A stretch of DNA of 64,000 nucleotides, taken from assembly GCF_000416235.1 (NCBI RefSeq), contig NZ_ATLO01000028.1, positions 62,001 to 126,000 of the forward strand. The letters are read 5' to 3'. Origin of the DNA: Pseudomonas sp. CFII64 (GTDB taxonomy: Bacteria > Pseudomonadota > Gammaproteobacteria > Pseudomonadales > Pseudomonadaceae). The notes beneath the pieces are model-generated. The model made no database searches. It was not told where the DNA came from and worked only from the letters and a program-made list of their open reading frames with translations. The translations under genes and the position numbers were made by a program. Of this stretch, positions 1 to 8,899 are shown one piece after another; position 1 is the stretch's first letter, and each line of letters starts with the position of its first letter.

Positions 1-1
1 G

Positions 2-1264
2 GGCGGCCTGGAGCTTGCCACCCAACTTGGCAACCAGTTCAAGGGCTCTGACAAAGCAAGCGTGACGTTGGTGGACGGCAACCTGACGCATATCTGGAAG
101 CCACTTCTGCATGAAGTGGCAGCCGGATCATTGAACGCGACTGCGGACGAGCTTAATTACCTGGCTCAAGCCAAATGGAACCATTTTTTATTCCAGCTTG
201 GCAGAATGAAAGACCTCAACAGAAGTGAGAAATACCTGTCACTGGAGGCCGTACTGGATGAAGACGGCAAGCAAGTACTGGCCGAGCGAACCGTCAGTTA
301 TGACACGTTAGTCATTGCGGTCGGCAGTACCTCGAACGACTTTGGTATCCAGGGTGCCAAGGAGCACTGTGTTTTCCTCGACACCCGGCAGCAAGCAGAG
401 CGTTTCCACCGCAAGCTCCTCAATGCTTACCTGAGCAGCGGCGCAGCTGCCCACGGTCCTCAGGGCACAATTTCCGTGGCGATTGTCGGTGGTGGTGCAA
501 CAGGCGTCGAATTGGCAGCGGAGTTACGGCATTCGGCACAGGAGTTGTCTGACTATGGCCTTGGCCAGGTCCGCCCGGAAAACCTGAACATCACCCTGAT
601 TGAAGCAGGACCGCGCATATTGCCCGCCCTGCCTGAGCGCATCAGCAAATCGGTACATACCGCCCTGGAAAAACTCGGGGTCGCGGTTATCGTCGGGGCT
701 TCAGTCTCTGAAATTACCGAACATTCCCTGACCACCCGCGACGGGGTGACAATCAACGCCGATTTGAAGGTGTGGGCCGCTGGCATCAGGGCACCTCATT
801 TCCTCAAAGACATTGGCGGGCTGGAGACCAACAACCTGAACCAACTGGTGGTGTTACCCACCCTGCAGAGCAGCAGGGATGAGTCCATTTTCGCCCTGGG
901 CGACTGCGCCGCCTGCCTGGATGAGCGAACCGGTCGCAACGTGCCGCCACGGGCTCAAGCGGCACACCAGCAAGCGTCCCTGATCGCCAAGGCAATCAAG
1001 GCGCGGATGGCTGGCAAACCTCTTCCAGTGTTCAAATACCGGGATTACGGTTCACTCGTTTCCCTGTCGACGTTCACGGCAGTGGGCAACCTGATGGGTA
1101 ACTTCAGCGGCAGCGTGTTCCTCGAAGGCTGGCTGGCGCGGATGTTTTATATATCCCTGTATCGAATGCACCAAGTTGCACTGCACGGCATCCTCCGCAC
1201 CGGCTTCTCGATGATTGGCAATATTCTGGGTAGCGGTACTAAACCTCGCCTCAAACTTCATTGA
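2..1264 (+). CDS. ndh: Type II NADH dehydrogenase (NDH-2), 5' end outside the window
   Basis: A single-subunit, membrane-peripheral FAD enzyme that passes electrons from NADH to quinone without pumping protons. The frame is open from base 2, and the codons before the first possible internal start still read GGLELATQLGN, so the true start and the first dinucleotide-binding glycines are cut off. Visible are the second Rossmann motif (VGGGATGVELAAEL, around residue 145 of the visible part), the flavin-contact segment FALGDCAAC and the hydrophobic, basic C-terminus expected for membrane attachment. The next gene is convergent, and a hairpin lies just downstream at 1299-1327. The family is clear; only the N-terminus is missing. 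Confidence 0.9.
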   Translation, partial: GGLELATQLGNQFKGSDKASVTLVDGNLTHIWKPLLHEVAAGSLNATADELNYLAQAKWNHFLFQLGRMKDLNRSEKYLSLEAVLDEDGKQVLAERTVSYDTLVIAVGSTSNDFGIQGAKEHCVFLDTRQQAERFHRKLLNAYLSSGAAAHGPQGTISVAIVGGGATGVELAAELRHSAQELSDYGLGQVRPENLNITLIEAGPRILPALPERISKSVHTALEKLGVAVIVGASVSEITEHSLTTRDGVTINADLKVWAAGIRAPHFLKDIGGLETNNLNQLVVLPTLQSSRDESIFALGDCAACLDERTGRNVPPRAQAAHQQASLIAKAIKARMAGKPLPVFKYRDYGSLVSLSTFTAVGNLMGNFSGSVFLEGWLARMFYISLYRMHQVALHGILRTGFSMIGNILGSGTKPRLKLH

Positions 1265-1298
1265 GTGAAGGCATCGTTGATCGTTGGGCTGGATCGTA

Positions 1299-1327
1299 AA
1301 CACAGCGACTTCGCAAGCCGCTGTGTT
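1299..1327. terminator. Hairpin between convergent ndh and the outer-membrane gene
   Basis: Perfect 9-bp inverted repeat, AACACAGCG and CGCTGTGTT, around an 11-base loop, placed between the 3' ends of two convergent genes. There is no U-tract on either strand, so it may be only part of a terminator or a transcript-end stabiliser. Confidence 0.4.
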
Positions 1328-1398
1328 ACCTCCTGTTGATGTTCCCGTCCTGCTTATTGGGATGACCTCAGGCCGCACTCATTGAAGGTGCCTTCCGG

Positions 1399-2322
1399 TT
1401 AAAGGGGCACGGTCAGCTTGATCCAGTACGCTTCCCCCTCGGGACGGTTGCGTACTTCGCTTTCCTTTTGCCACTTTGCAGTGACAAACCAGCCAGACGA
1501 ACTGCTGTATTTGATCGCAGGACCGATCGCAAAAGCACGCCCCTTGTTGTCTTCCACCCGATCGCCGTCCTGGCGATCATCGGTTGTCTGGCGATAGATA
1601 TATCCGCCGACGCCCAGGACCCAGCCGTGACCGACGCCCCAACCCAGGGAGTAGTCCGCATGCAGTTCCTGCCCCGATCGATAGTCGGTGTCGGAGTTAC
1701 GCAGATTGAAGTCGTACATCATCTTGATGTCAGCGTTGAGCCCGACGGGATCCACGTAAGAAAACGCAGCAATCGGCTCGAACGCCCAATAGTTCCGACC
1801 GATGTTGGCCAGATCACCCCGTTCATAGCGCCCGGTTGGCGCGAAAATATCCAGTGCGTAAATGGCGTGAAGTTTTTCGCTGTAGTGATATCCGAGTGCC
1901 GGACCAAAGATGATATCGCCCATGCCTTTCTTGCTTTGATGCTGGCCGTTGACATCGACCCGCAGTTCAACCAGCGGAACGTTCAGGTGAAATGCCAGCG
2001 CTCCGTCCAGTACTTTCTGCTCAGTCACCCAGATCAGTCGCGGGGCAATAACATCTGCCTTTAACTGAAAATCATCGACCGCCTTGCCGCCACGGTTGTC
2101 ACGTAAATCGTCCGCCCTATAGCTCTCGGCGAATATCTGGCTGTAGAACCCCGGAGGCGGCATCGCTCCAGTCATGTAGTTCTCAGCCCCCATGGGATAA
2201 GAAGACCCACCTCCTTCAGTGGCCTGGGCATCCGGCAGCGCCACAACCAGTGCGGAGCCCACCAACAAATAGTGAAAGTTTTTGAACAGGCTTGCGGGTG
2301 CATACGATTTTTTATTATTCAT
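1399..2322 (-). CDS. Outer-membrane channel of the phenol/meta-pathway (SphA-like) family
   Basis: About 307 residues with an N-terminal signal peptide (hydrophobic stretch LVGSALVVAL, cleavage near AQA-TEGGG) and then alternating aromatic beta-strand segments ending in a C-terminal leucine after a basic-aromatic strand, as in outer-membrane barrels. The pattern (YPMGAENYMTGAMPPPG, then repeated YS/YD strands) is that of the MetA-pathway phenol degradation family (Pfam Phenol_MetA_deg), commonly found at the end of aromatic catabolic operons. It is the last gene of the salicylate operon, 96 bases after the aldehyde dehydrogenase, and probably helps the aromatic substrate cross the outer membrane. 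The ATG at 2322 is preferred over an upstream TTG; its ribosome site is weak. Confidence 0.75.
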   Translation of the reverse strand: MNNKKSYAPASLFKNFHYLLVGSALVVALPDAQATEGGGSSYPMGAENYMTGAMPPPGFYSQIFAESYRADDLRDNRGGKAVDDFQLKADVIAPRLIWVTEQKVLDGALAFHLNVPLVELRVDVNGQHQSKKGMGDIIFGPALGYHYSEKLHAIYALDIFAPTGRYERGDLANIGRNYWAFEPIAAFSYVDPVGLNADIKMMYDFNLRNSDTDYRSGQELHADYSLGWGVGHGWVLGVGGYIYRQTTDDRQDGDRVEDNKGRAFAIGPAIKYSSSSGWFVTAKWQKESEVRNRPEGEAYWIKLTVPL

Positions 2323-2353
2323 TGTTCGCAACCATGATGTGTGGACACGCGAT

Positions 2354-2382
2354 AGCCCTGGGAATTGATTACCCCCAGGGCT
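2354..2382. terminator. Intercistronic hairpin between nahF and the outer-membrane gene
   Basis: Perfect 9-bp inverted repeat, AGCCCTGGG and CCCAGGGCT, with an 11-base loop in the 96-base gap. No T-run follows on the minus strand, so attenuation or mRNA stabilisation is as likely as termination. Confidence 0.35.
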
Positions 2383-2418
2383 GTTCTACGTTTGTCTTAG
2401 CTTGGTTTCGGGTATGAC

Positions 2419-3870
2419 TTAGAACGGATAAGGCTGGTCGGCCGGCTCCACAGTCACCCATTTCACTTCGGTGAATTCCTCGATGACGGCGCTACCATCG
2501 AACCGGCCGTAACCACTATTTTTCATGCCGCCGTAGGGCGCTTGAGGTTCGTTTTGTACCGTCGCCCCATTGATATGCACGCAACCGGCGTCCAGACGAC
2601 TGGCCAGTTCAAGGGCACGGCTGACATCTCGACTGAAGATTGATGAAGAAAGGCCATAAGCGGTGTCGTTGGCAACCGCCAGAGCCTGCTCCGCGCCTTT
2701 GACTCGGACCACAGTGGTAACCGGCCCGAAGGTTTCTTCATCGTAGATGTCCATCGACGAGCTGACGTGATCCACCAGCGTGGCGTCCATCAGTGCCTGC
2801 TCCGCCAGACCACCGGCAACGATTTTCGCGCCTTTGCTGATGGCATCGTCGAGCAATTGATTGATGCGCTGTACCGAGCCCTGGGAAATCATCGGCCCAA
2901 TCACGCAGGCAGGCGATGACACAGGACTTGCCACCTCCAGACTGCTCACACGCTTAGCGAACATCTCCACGAATTGGTCAGCGATCGATTCGTCGACAAC
3001 AAAGCGCTCGGTCGACATGCAGATCTGCCCCTGATACAGGAAAGCACCAAACACCGCCGCATTCACCGCGCCATTCAGGTCAGCATCATCGAGCACGATA
3101 AAGGGCGCTTTACCGCCCAACTCCAACAGGCAGCGTTTGAGGTATTTGGCGCTGGTCTGAGCAATCATTCGCCCGACCTTGGTGGAGCCAGTGAAGTTGA
3201 TCCGCCGCACCGTATCGTGGCTGATCAACGCTTCGGTGACGGCCGATGCGTCCTCGGGTGCCGAGATGATGAAGTTCAACACCCCCGCAGGAAACCCCGC
3301 CTCATAGAAGGCTTCAGCCAGTAGCTCATGTGTTCTGGGGCTGTTTTCCGAGCCTTTGAAAATGACGGTGTTGCCACAGGCCAGCGGATAGGCAATGGCC
3401 CGGGCGCCCAACACCACCGGACCGTTCCAGGGCACGATGCTCAACACCGTGCCAACCGGCTGGCGAAGGGTCATCGACAGGGTCTTGGCCTTGTCGGTGG
3501 GGATGGTTTCACCCTTGATCTGGGTGGTCAGCGCGGCCGCCTCACGCAGCAGGTTCGCCGAAGCGCCCACGTTAAACTGCGCCCATAGCTGCGAGGCGCC
3601 GATTTCCTCTGCCATGACCGTGCAGAACGTCGCCATTTTGCTCTCCAGCACATCAGCGGCGGCGAGCAGCAGGCGACGACGCTCCGTAGGCCCGACTTTG
3701 GACCAGGTCTTGAACGCGGCCTGGGAGGACGCCGCTGCGCGCAGGGCATCTTCGACGCTGCATGCAGCCCCCTCGGTGATCAGCCGAGCGCTGACCGGGT
3801 CCAGTCTCTGATAAGTCTTGCCGCCTGCGGCATTCTGCTTCTCGTTGTCGATTACCAGTTGAACATTCAT
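2419..3870 (-). CDS. nahF: Salicylaldehyde dehydrogenase (NahF type)
   Basis: NAD-dependent aldehyde dehydrogenase of about 483 residues that would oxidise salicylaldehyde (or related aromatic aldehydes) to salicylate, the substrate of the first gene of the operon. Seen are the NAD-site segment SIVPWNGP, the GSTKVG turn, the LELGGK motif carrying the general-base glutamate and the catalytic cysteine in GQICMSTER. The MSTER context and the final EPADQPYPF closely resemble NahF of naphthalene plasmids as I know it (…EPFEQQYPF). The frame stays open upstream to 4080, but the conserved N-terminus (MNVQLVIDNE) starts at 3870, 28 bases after the alcohol dehydrogenase. Benzaldehyde or vanillin dehydrogenase activity cannot be excluded by sequence alone. 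Confidence 0.85.
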   Translation of the reverse strand: MNVQLVIDNEKQNAAGGKTYQRLDPVSARLITEGAACSVEDALRAAASSQAAFKTWSKVGPTERRRLLLAAADVLESKMATFCTVMAEEIGASQLWAQFNVGASANLLREAAALTTQIKGETIPTDKAKTLSMTLRQPVGTVLSIVPWNGPVVLGARAIAYPLACGNTVIFKGSENSPRTHELLAEAFYEAGFPAGVLNFIISAPEDASAVTEALISHDTVRRINFTGSTKVGRMIAQTSAKYLKRCLLELGGKAPFIVLDDADLNGAVNAAVFGAFLYQGQICMSTERFVVDESIADQFVEMFAKRVSSLEVASPVSSPACVIGPMISQGSVQRINQLLDDAISKGAKIVAGGLAEQALMDATLVDHVSSSMDIYDEETFGPVTTVVRVKGAEQALAVANDTAYGLSSSIFSRDVSRALELASRLDAGCVHINGATVQNEPQAPYGGMKNSGYGRFDGSAVIEEFTEVKWVTVEPADQPYPF

Positions 3871-3898
3871 CTTTTCGCTACCTTTATCAGTCGGGAAT

Positions 3899-5047
3899 TC
3901 AAGCCAGGTCAGTCGCAGTCGGCATGCGCAGAATCGGTTTGATGGTGATGCCGCTTTCGCTATCAGCCATGGCCTCGTTGATCTGATCGAAGGTGTAGAA
4001 ACGACACAGTTTGTCGAACGGAAAACGGCCCTGCAGGTACAGATCGACCAGGGTGGGAATGAACGCATTGGCGACGACATCGCCTTGAACGATGCCCATG
4101 ATTCGCTTGCCGGGAATCATGACGTCGTTAATGTTGAAGGCCACTTCGGTGCCCATCTTCGTCGCGCCGACGATGCCGCAAGTGCCCAATGTGGTGACCG
4201 CATCGATAGCCTGGCGCAACACTTCTGCGCGCCCCGAACACTCCAGGCTGTAGTTGACGCCACCGCCGGTAATTTCACGGATGCGCGCTACCGGGTCCTC
4301 TTGGCGGCTGTTGATGACATGAGTCGCGCCCAGCTCAAGTGCCAGCTCCAGGCGACTTGGGGTTACGTCGACCGCGATAATAGTGGTCGCACCCGCTACT
4401 TTTGCTGCCATGACCGCAGCCAGCCCGACAGCACCGGAACCAAATGCGGCGAAGCTTGCGCCCGCCTCGACTTTCATAGCCTTGAGTACCGAGCCAGCCC
4501 CTGTCTGAATACCGCAACCCAGTGGGCCCAGGAGTTCAAGCGGTGCCTTCTTCGAGACCTTGACTACATTGCGTTCATTGGCGACGACGTAGGTCGAAAA
4601 GGATGACTGACCGAAAAAATGGTCATGGATAGGCGCATTACCTTCACAACTGCACGTTGACGTGCTGCCATCCAAACGGCCACCACCAAAATTCAGTGGG
4701 TGCATATGTGAGCAATGGGCAGGGTGTCCGGTCTCACACGGCAGGCATAGCCCGCAGGACATGTAAGTCATCACGACATGGTCGCCGGGCACGATAGTGG
4801 TAACGGCCGATCCTACTGACTCGACCACACCTGCACCTTCGTGCCCCAGAACGATAGGCAGCGGCGTCGGGAATAGCTGGTCACGAACGACCATATCCGT
4901 GTGGCAGACGCCGGTTGCAACAACGCGTACGCGGACTTCGTCGGGACGTGGAACACCCAACTCAGCGCGCTCTACCTGCAGCTTTGCACCCGCCTCACGC
5001 AAGACAGCGACAGTGACTTCAATGGGTTTCAAATTACTCAGGGACAT
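3899..5047 (-). CDS. Zinc-dependent aryl-alcohol dehydrogenase (XylB-like)
   Basis: Medium-chain NAD-dependent alcohol dehydrogenase of about 382 residues. It shows the catalytic zinc ligands in GVCHTD and GHEGAG, the structural-zinc cysteine cluster (SCGLCLPCETGHPAHC) and the Rossmann glycines FGSGAVGLAAV. The length, the insert after the cysteine cluster and the LGCGIQTGAG segment match benzyl-alcohol/aryl-alcohol dehydrogenases. In this operon it most likely converts salicyl (2-hydroxybenzyl) alcohol or another benzylic alcohol to the aldehyde used by the next gene. The start at 5047 (MSLSNLKP) is chosen over an ATG seven codons upstream; the catA stop lies 48 bases ahead. The substrate is inferred from context. 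Confidence 0.82.
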   Translation of the reverse strand: MSLSNLKPIEVTVAVLREAGAKLQVERAELGVPRPDEVRVRVVATGVCHTDMVVRDQLFPTPLPIVLGHEGAGVVESVGSAVTTIVPGDHVVMTYMSCGLCLPCETGHPAHCSHMHPLNFGGGRLDGSTSTCSCEGNAPIHDHFFGQSSFSTYVVANERNVVKVSKKAPLELLGPLGCGIQTGAGSVLKAMKVEAGASFAAFGSGAVGLAAVMAAKVAGATTIIAVDVTPSRLELALELGATHVINSRQEDPVARIREITGGGVNYSLECSGRAEVLRQAIDAVTTLGTCGIVGATKMGTEVAFNINDVMIPGKRIMGIVQGDVVANAFIPTLVDLYLQGRFPFDKLCRFYTFDQINEAMADSESGITIKPILRMPTATDLA

Positions 5048-5095
5048 GCGGTTATCCTCTTTTTTCATTTTCGATTGATGGTATGTAATGCTGTT

Positions 5096-6034
5096 TTACG
5101 AGGCCTGCAGCGCCCGCGGACGATTACTCCGTTGCTCGGCTGCGCGATCAGCTGCCTGGCGCAACTGGAAGTCGAAAGTCATCTCGGCAAACCGCGGCGC
5201 AACTCCGCGTTCTTGGACCGCCTCAGGGTTTTCAACAAAGTGAACTTCGCCGATCAATCCATCACGAGTGGCGTAAGCGAAGTCGTCCCAAAGGTGTGCA
5301 TCATTCGAAAGATTTATCTGGGTGGTCAGATGCTCATATCCCGGTGCCGACACGAAAAAATGAATGTGTGCCGGACGCTGACCATGACGACCGAGCTGGT
5401 TCAGGCATTCCTGAGTAGGACCTGACGGATTGCAGCCATAGCCAGACGGAACAATGCTTCGAAACCGATAACGTCCCTGCTCATCAACCACTATCCGGCG
5501 GCGCAGGTTGTATTCAGACTGGCTTTTGTCAAAGTGCGAGTAGTTACCCTTACTGTCCGCTTGCCAGACGTCGACCAAGGCTCCAGCGACTGGCTGCCCT
5601 TGCAGGTCCAGCACCTGGCCCTCCACGAACATAACCGTTGCGGCATCTCCCTCGGCCCCGTCATCCAGCCGAGCGTAGCCCTCACAAAGAGGAGCTCCGG
5701 CGACGTAGAGTGGGCCTTCGATGGTGCGTGGCGTTCCGCCGGTTCGTCCGGCTTCTGCCTGTCTGGCGTCGTTGCGCAGATCGAGGAAGTGTTCAATGCC
5801 AAGCCCCGCGACCAACAGCCCCGCCTCATTACTTGCACCTAAACGGTTGAGGTATTCGACAGCTGACCAGAACTCGTCGTCGCTGACGTCCAGCTCTTCG
5901 ATCAGCCGAGTGGTCTCCTGCAGCAGGCGAAAAACAATCTGCTTGTTTCGGGCACTGCCAGCGGTGTTTTTCAATCCCGCAGCCTCCTTGAGAAACTCAA
6001 GAACCTGAGGTGTGTTTGTAATGCTGACGGTCAT
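5096..6034 (-). CDS. catA: Catechol 1,2-dioxygenase
   Basis: Intradiol ring-cleaving dioxygenase, 312 residues, converting catechol to cis,cis-muconate. The four ferric-iron ligands can be placed: Tyr165 (GNYSHF), Tyr199 (PSGYGC), His223 and His225 (RPAHIHFFV). The N-terminal helical dimerisation domain (about residues 1-100) and the catalytic beta-sandwich are both complete. It is the second gene of the salicylate operon, 66 bases after the salicylate hydroxylase whose product it uses. No catB or catC is present in the window, so muconate would be handled by genes elsewhere. Confidence 0.93.
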   Translation of the reverse strand: MTVSITNTPQVLEFLKEAAGLKNTAGSARNKQIVFRLLQETTRLIEELDVSDDEFWSAVEYLNRLGASNEAGLLVAGLGIEHFLDLRNDARQAEAGRTGGTPRTIEGPLYVAGAPLCEGYARLDDGAEGDAATVMFVEGQVLDLQGQPVAGALVDVWQADSKGNYSHFDKSQSEYNLRRRIVVDEQGRYRFRSIVPSGYGCNPSGPTQECLNQLGRHGQRPAHIHFFVSAPGYEHLTTQINLSNDAHLWDDFAYATRDGLIGEVHFVENPEAVQERGVAPRFAEMTFDFQLRQAADRAAEQRSNRPRALQAS

Positions 6035-6100
6035 GATGTGGCTCCTTTTTTATTGTTGATGTTTCTGCAATTGATCCGACACGGCGGCAATCCAGCCGCG

Positions 6101-7375
6101 TTATTGCCATCCGAGCTGAGCGCGCGCGCTTGCCAGATCAATTTCCATGTCGTGGTTCCACAGCCAGTCGAACCGGTTGGCCAGAGTCGTTGATAGAAGG
6201 GACTGGTCATCGCCGACCTGACGATCACGATATTCATACAGCTCGCCGGCTTCCCACGAGGTTCGCTGGACCCGGCACGCACGTGGCCTGCGCACTTGGT
6301 CGTAAACCTCGAGCACACGTTTGACGTTCCCGGCATCGACCTGAGGATCTGCCAACAAACGGGCGAGCAACCAGGCATCTTCAAGGCCTTGGCCAGCGCC
6401 AGCCCCTTGATGGGGTAGCATGGCGTGCGCTGCGTCACCGATCAGGCCCACGCGACCATGCACATAGCCAGGCAGCTCTTCCAATTCATGAAGGGCCCAG
6501 AGGGTGGGCGCAGGAATGCACTCGAGCAGGACCCGAACCGCGTCGCCCCAGCTCGAAAACGCGTCCAGCATCTCGGCTTGTGTGGTGTTTTTTACCCAGG
6601 GTTTATCCTGGGGCCATTTCGGGTCTTGGCGGCTGCGATCAGAGACGAAGGCCACGACATTGATCAGTCGGCCCTTTTTGACCGGGAATGTGAGGATGTG
6701 CCCGTCAAGGCCTAGATACATCTGCGGAACGTTAATCAAATGCTCGTCGATATCGGCTGCGCGATAAGCCGCACGCAGTGTTTCGCTATCAATCATTCCG
6801 CGATAAGCGCAGGTGCCACTGAACCGAGGAGCCACGGCAGGATGACCCAAGCCTTGCAAAACATAATCGCGAATCGAGGACTTGATACCGTCTGCAGCGA
6901 TCAGCAGGTCGCACGCGTGTTCGGTTCCGTCGGTGAAACGAACCCGAACCCGCTCAGCTGTTTCTTCGACCCTCATCGCACGTTTGTCAAAACAAGCGAT
7001 TCCAGCTGGCAACTGCTGCGCCAAGGCGTCAAGAAAATCGGCTCTATGTACGGATGACTGGCCTACACCCGGCGCGATACTCGCTCCCAGATAAGCCGCA
7101 TCTACGCCACGACGCCATTCAAACCAGATGTCCTGCCAAGGCTCCGGGGTACGGTCGGCAATGAGTTGATAAGGCCGGCCAATGCCTAACCCTTCAATTG
7201 CACGAACGGCGTTGGCACCAAATGAGACCCCTGCCCCGACCTCGCCAAATGCAGGTGCCGCTTCGAATAGCTGGATGTTGAGATGAGCATGGCGACACAG
7301 ATCCAATGCCAGGGCCACGCCTGCGATACCACCACCAACGATGGCTATTTGTAGCTTCGATTGAAGACTGCTCAT
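6101..7375 (-). CDS. nahG: Salicylate hydroxylase (salicylate 1-monooxygenase)
   Basis: Single-component flavoprotein monooxygenase of about 424 residues that decarboxylates and hydroxylates salicylate to catechol with NADH and O2. Visible are the FAD GxGxxG motif (IVGGGIAGVALAL, near residue 12), the DG motif in ADGIKSSIR and the GD motif in LIGDAAHAMLPHQGAGAG. The length and these segments fit the NahG/SalA group. The ATG at 7375 (MSSLQSK) is preferred because the open frame upstream reads through the intergenic promoter region. It is the first gene of the catabolic operon and divergent from nahR, with a NahR-box-like element at 7463-7477. Confidence 0.9.
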   Translation of the reverse strand: MSSLQSKLQIAIVGGGIAGVALALDLCRHAHLNIQLFEAAPAFGEVGAGVSFGANAVRAIEGLGIGRPYQLIADRTPEPWQDIWFEWRRGVDAAYLGASIAPGVGQSSVHRADFLDALAQQLPAGIACFDKRAMRVEETAERVRVRFTDGTEHACDLLIAADGIKSSIRDYVLQGLGHPAVAPRFSGTCAYRGMIDSETLRAAYRAADIDEHLINVPQMYLGLDGHILTFPVKKGRLINVVAFVSDRSRQDPKWPQDKPWVKNTTQAEMLDAFSSWGDAVRVLLECIPAPTLWALHELEELPGYVHGRVGLIGDAAHAMLPHQGAGAGQGLEDAWLLARLLADPQVDAGNVKRVLEVYDQVRRPRACRVQRTSWEAGELYEYRDRQVGDDQSLLSTTLANRFDWLWNHDMEIDLASARAQLGWQ

Positions 7376-7462
7376 GGGGACAACCTTGCGTCTTGTTTTT
7401 GGAATATCCCGATAATGCAACGCAGATCTCCATTGATAAATGGTGCAAAAAACATAGAAACT

Positions 7463-7477
7463 ATCACCATCATGAAT
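7463..7477 (-). promoter_or_regulatory. NahR-box-like operator upstream of nahG
   Basis: Read on the minus strand the site is ATTCATGATGGTGAT. The NahR recognition element of the nah and sal promoters, as I recall it, is ATTCACGCTNNTGAT; 11 of the 13 fixed positions agree. It lies between the divergent nahG and nahR starts, 87 bases before the nahG ATG. A CATTAT hexamer at 7417-7412 on the minus strand is a possible -10 element at roughly the distance expected for an activator bound near -60. Confidence 0.65.
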
Positions 7478-7511
7478 ATTGGCTCTAGCCTCAGGCCCCA
7501 AGGGGACCGCA

Positions 7512-8411
7512 ATGCACTTACGCGATCTGGATTTAAATTTGCTGGTGATCTTCCACCAGTTGTTGCTAGACAGAAGTGTGTCTATCGCCGCTCAGAACCT
7601 TGAGCTCACGCAACCTGCGATGAGCAATGCGCTGAAACGATTGCGAACAGCGCTCAATGACGACCTGTTCGTACGTACGAATCAGGGGATGCAGCCCACT
7701 CCGTACGCAATGCAGTTGGCTGAGCCCGTGGCCAACGCAATTGGCACGCTGCACGGTGCGTTGAATCGTCTTGACGATTTCGATCCAGCAACAACGCAAA
7801 AACGTTTCGTGATTGCGATGACAGACATTGGCGAGATCTACTTCATGCCGAAGTTGATCCAGACCCTGCTCAAGCTGGCGCCGGGTGTGTCGGTGAGGAC
7901 GCTGCGCAGCCATGTCGGTTTATCCGAGGCGTTGGCCAACGGCAGCGTTGATCTGGCGGTAGGACTCTTGCCGGATCTGCAGGCAGGTTTTTATCAGCGC
8001 CGACTTTTTCACCACCGCTACGTAGGCTTGTGCAGGAAGGGACACCCCATCACACGGCACGCCATGACCCGGGAGCGTTACTGTGAGTTCGGCCATGTCA
8101 GGGTTATCGCGGCAAGTACAGGTCACGGAGAAATAGATGGGGTCATGCAGCGCGCTGGCCTGCATCGAGACATAAAACTGGAAGTGCCACACTTCGTCGC
8201 AGTCGGTCAAATCCTGCAGAATACGGATCTCATAGCCACGGTACCTGAGCGTTTCGCAACCAGTTGTACAGAGCCCTTCGGTCTCACCATCCTGCCCTTA
8301 CCGATGCCTCTGCCAGAAATCGCAATCAACCTGTTTTGGCACGCCCGATGCGTTCGAGACCCGGCCAATCGCTGGTTCCGGCAGTTGATGTTTGATCTTT
8401 TCAGCGACTGA
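7512..8411 (+). CDS. nahR: LysR-type activator NahR (salicylate-responsive)
   Basis: 299-residue LysR-family regulator. The N-terminus MHLRDLDLNLLVIF with the winged helix-turn-helix LTQPAMSNALKRLR is followed by the inducer-binding domain. Several blocks match NahR almost exactly: AMTDIGEIYFMP, DLAVGLLP, GHVRVIAA-TGHGE and the tail RQLMFDLFSD. NahR activates nah and sal operons in response to salicylate, which fits the divergent nahG operon and the NahR-box-like site. The ATG at 7512 is chosen because this is where the family's conserved N-terminus begins; an in-frame start 33 bases earlier would overlap the operator. Autoregulation is usual in the family. Confidence 0.88.
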   Translation: MHLRDLDLNLLVIFHQLLLDRSVSIAAQNLELTQPAMSNALKRLRTALNDDLFVRTNQGMQPTPYAMQLAEPVANAIGTLHGALNRLDDFDPATTQKRFVIAMTDIGEIYFMPKLIQTLLKLAPGVSVRTLRSHVGLSEALANGSVDLAVGLLPDLQAGFYQRRLFHHRYVGLCRKGHPITRHAMTRERYCEFGHVRVIAASTGHGEIDGVMQRAGLHRDIKLEVPHFVAVGQILQNTDLIATVPERFATSCTEPFGLTILPLPMPLPEIAINLFWHARCVRDPANRWFRQLMFDLFSD

Positions 8412-8538
8412 GTTTTGCAGGCGATCCGTGCCACGGATTGAACCTGTCGCTGCGCACTCGACACAAAAGTCAGGTAACTACTTATCCTATGGAGCTCCTG
8501 TGACATCAGAAGCATGTGGATGCGCGCATTAATCCAAA

Positions 8539-8868
8539 ATGCTGGTCCGCAGCGAAGAGTCCTGGAATGGGAAGAAATATGAAAAATATCCTCACGGCGT
8601 CCCGCAGCTGACGGTCGTTCATATGACCATTCCAGCAAGAACTTCATTGCCATGGCACACACCCGATGCCAAATGCGGCGTACATTCTTTCCGGGCAAAT
8701 GACCGTTGAAGAGCTCGTCACAGGCCGCACTCTAACCATTAAAGCCGGATAGGCATTTCCGGAACCTGTCGACGATACTCACCACGGTACAACGGGAGAG
8801 GAAGAAGCCGTCCAACATTTGGGGCGCACTTCACCTTAGCCGGGACCCCATAAATGAGGCCTCACTCT
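8539..8868 (+). pseudogene. Decayed cupin gene, paralogue of the intact gene at 12682
   Basis: The plus strand here translates as a broken copy of the secreted cupin at 12682-13140. One frame gives EESWNGKKYEKYPHGVPQL then TIPARTSLPWH, matching VASWEGTPYKSYPTGQPQL and TIPPHTALPWH. About two bases are then lost and the frame shifts to PNAAYILSGQMTVEELVTG (matching PNAAYVVSGDLTVEDRVSG). At 8750-8752 a TAG replaces the expected CAG of the GQGF position, after which AFPEPVDDTHHGTTGEEEAV still matches. The signal-peptide region is not recognisable. This fills most of the 488-base gap between nahR and the AraC gene. Confidence 0.75.
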
Positions 8869-8899
8869 AGGCCCCATTATAGGTATATTCGCTGGTCGA

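Noticed and set aside
8207..8698. 163-codon open frame on the minus strand after nahR
   Set aside because: It overlaps the end of nahR and the cupin remnant, whose plus-strand homology is clear; the minus-strand product has no recognisable feature.
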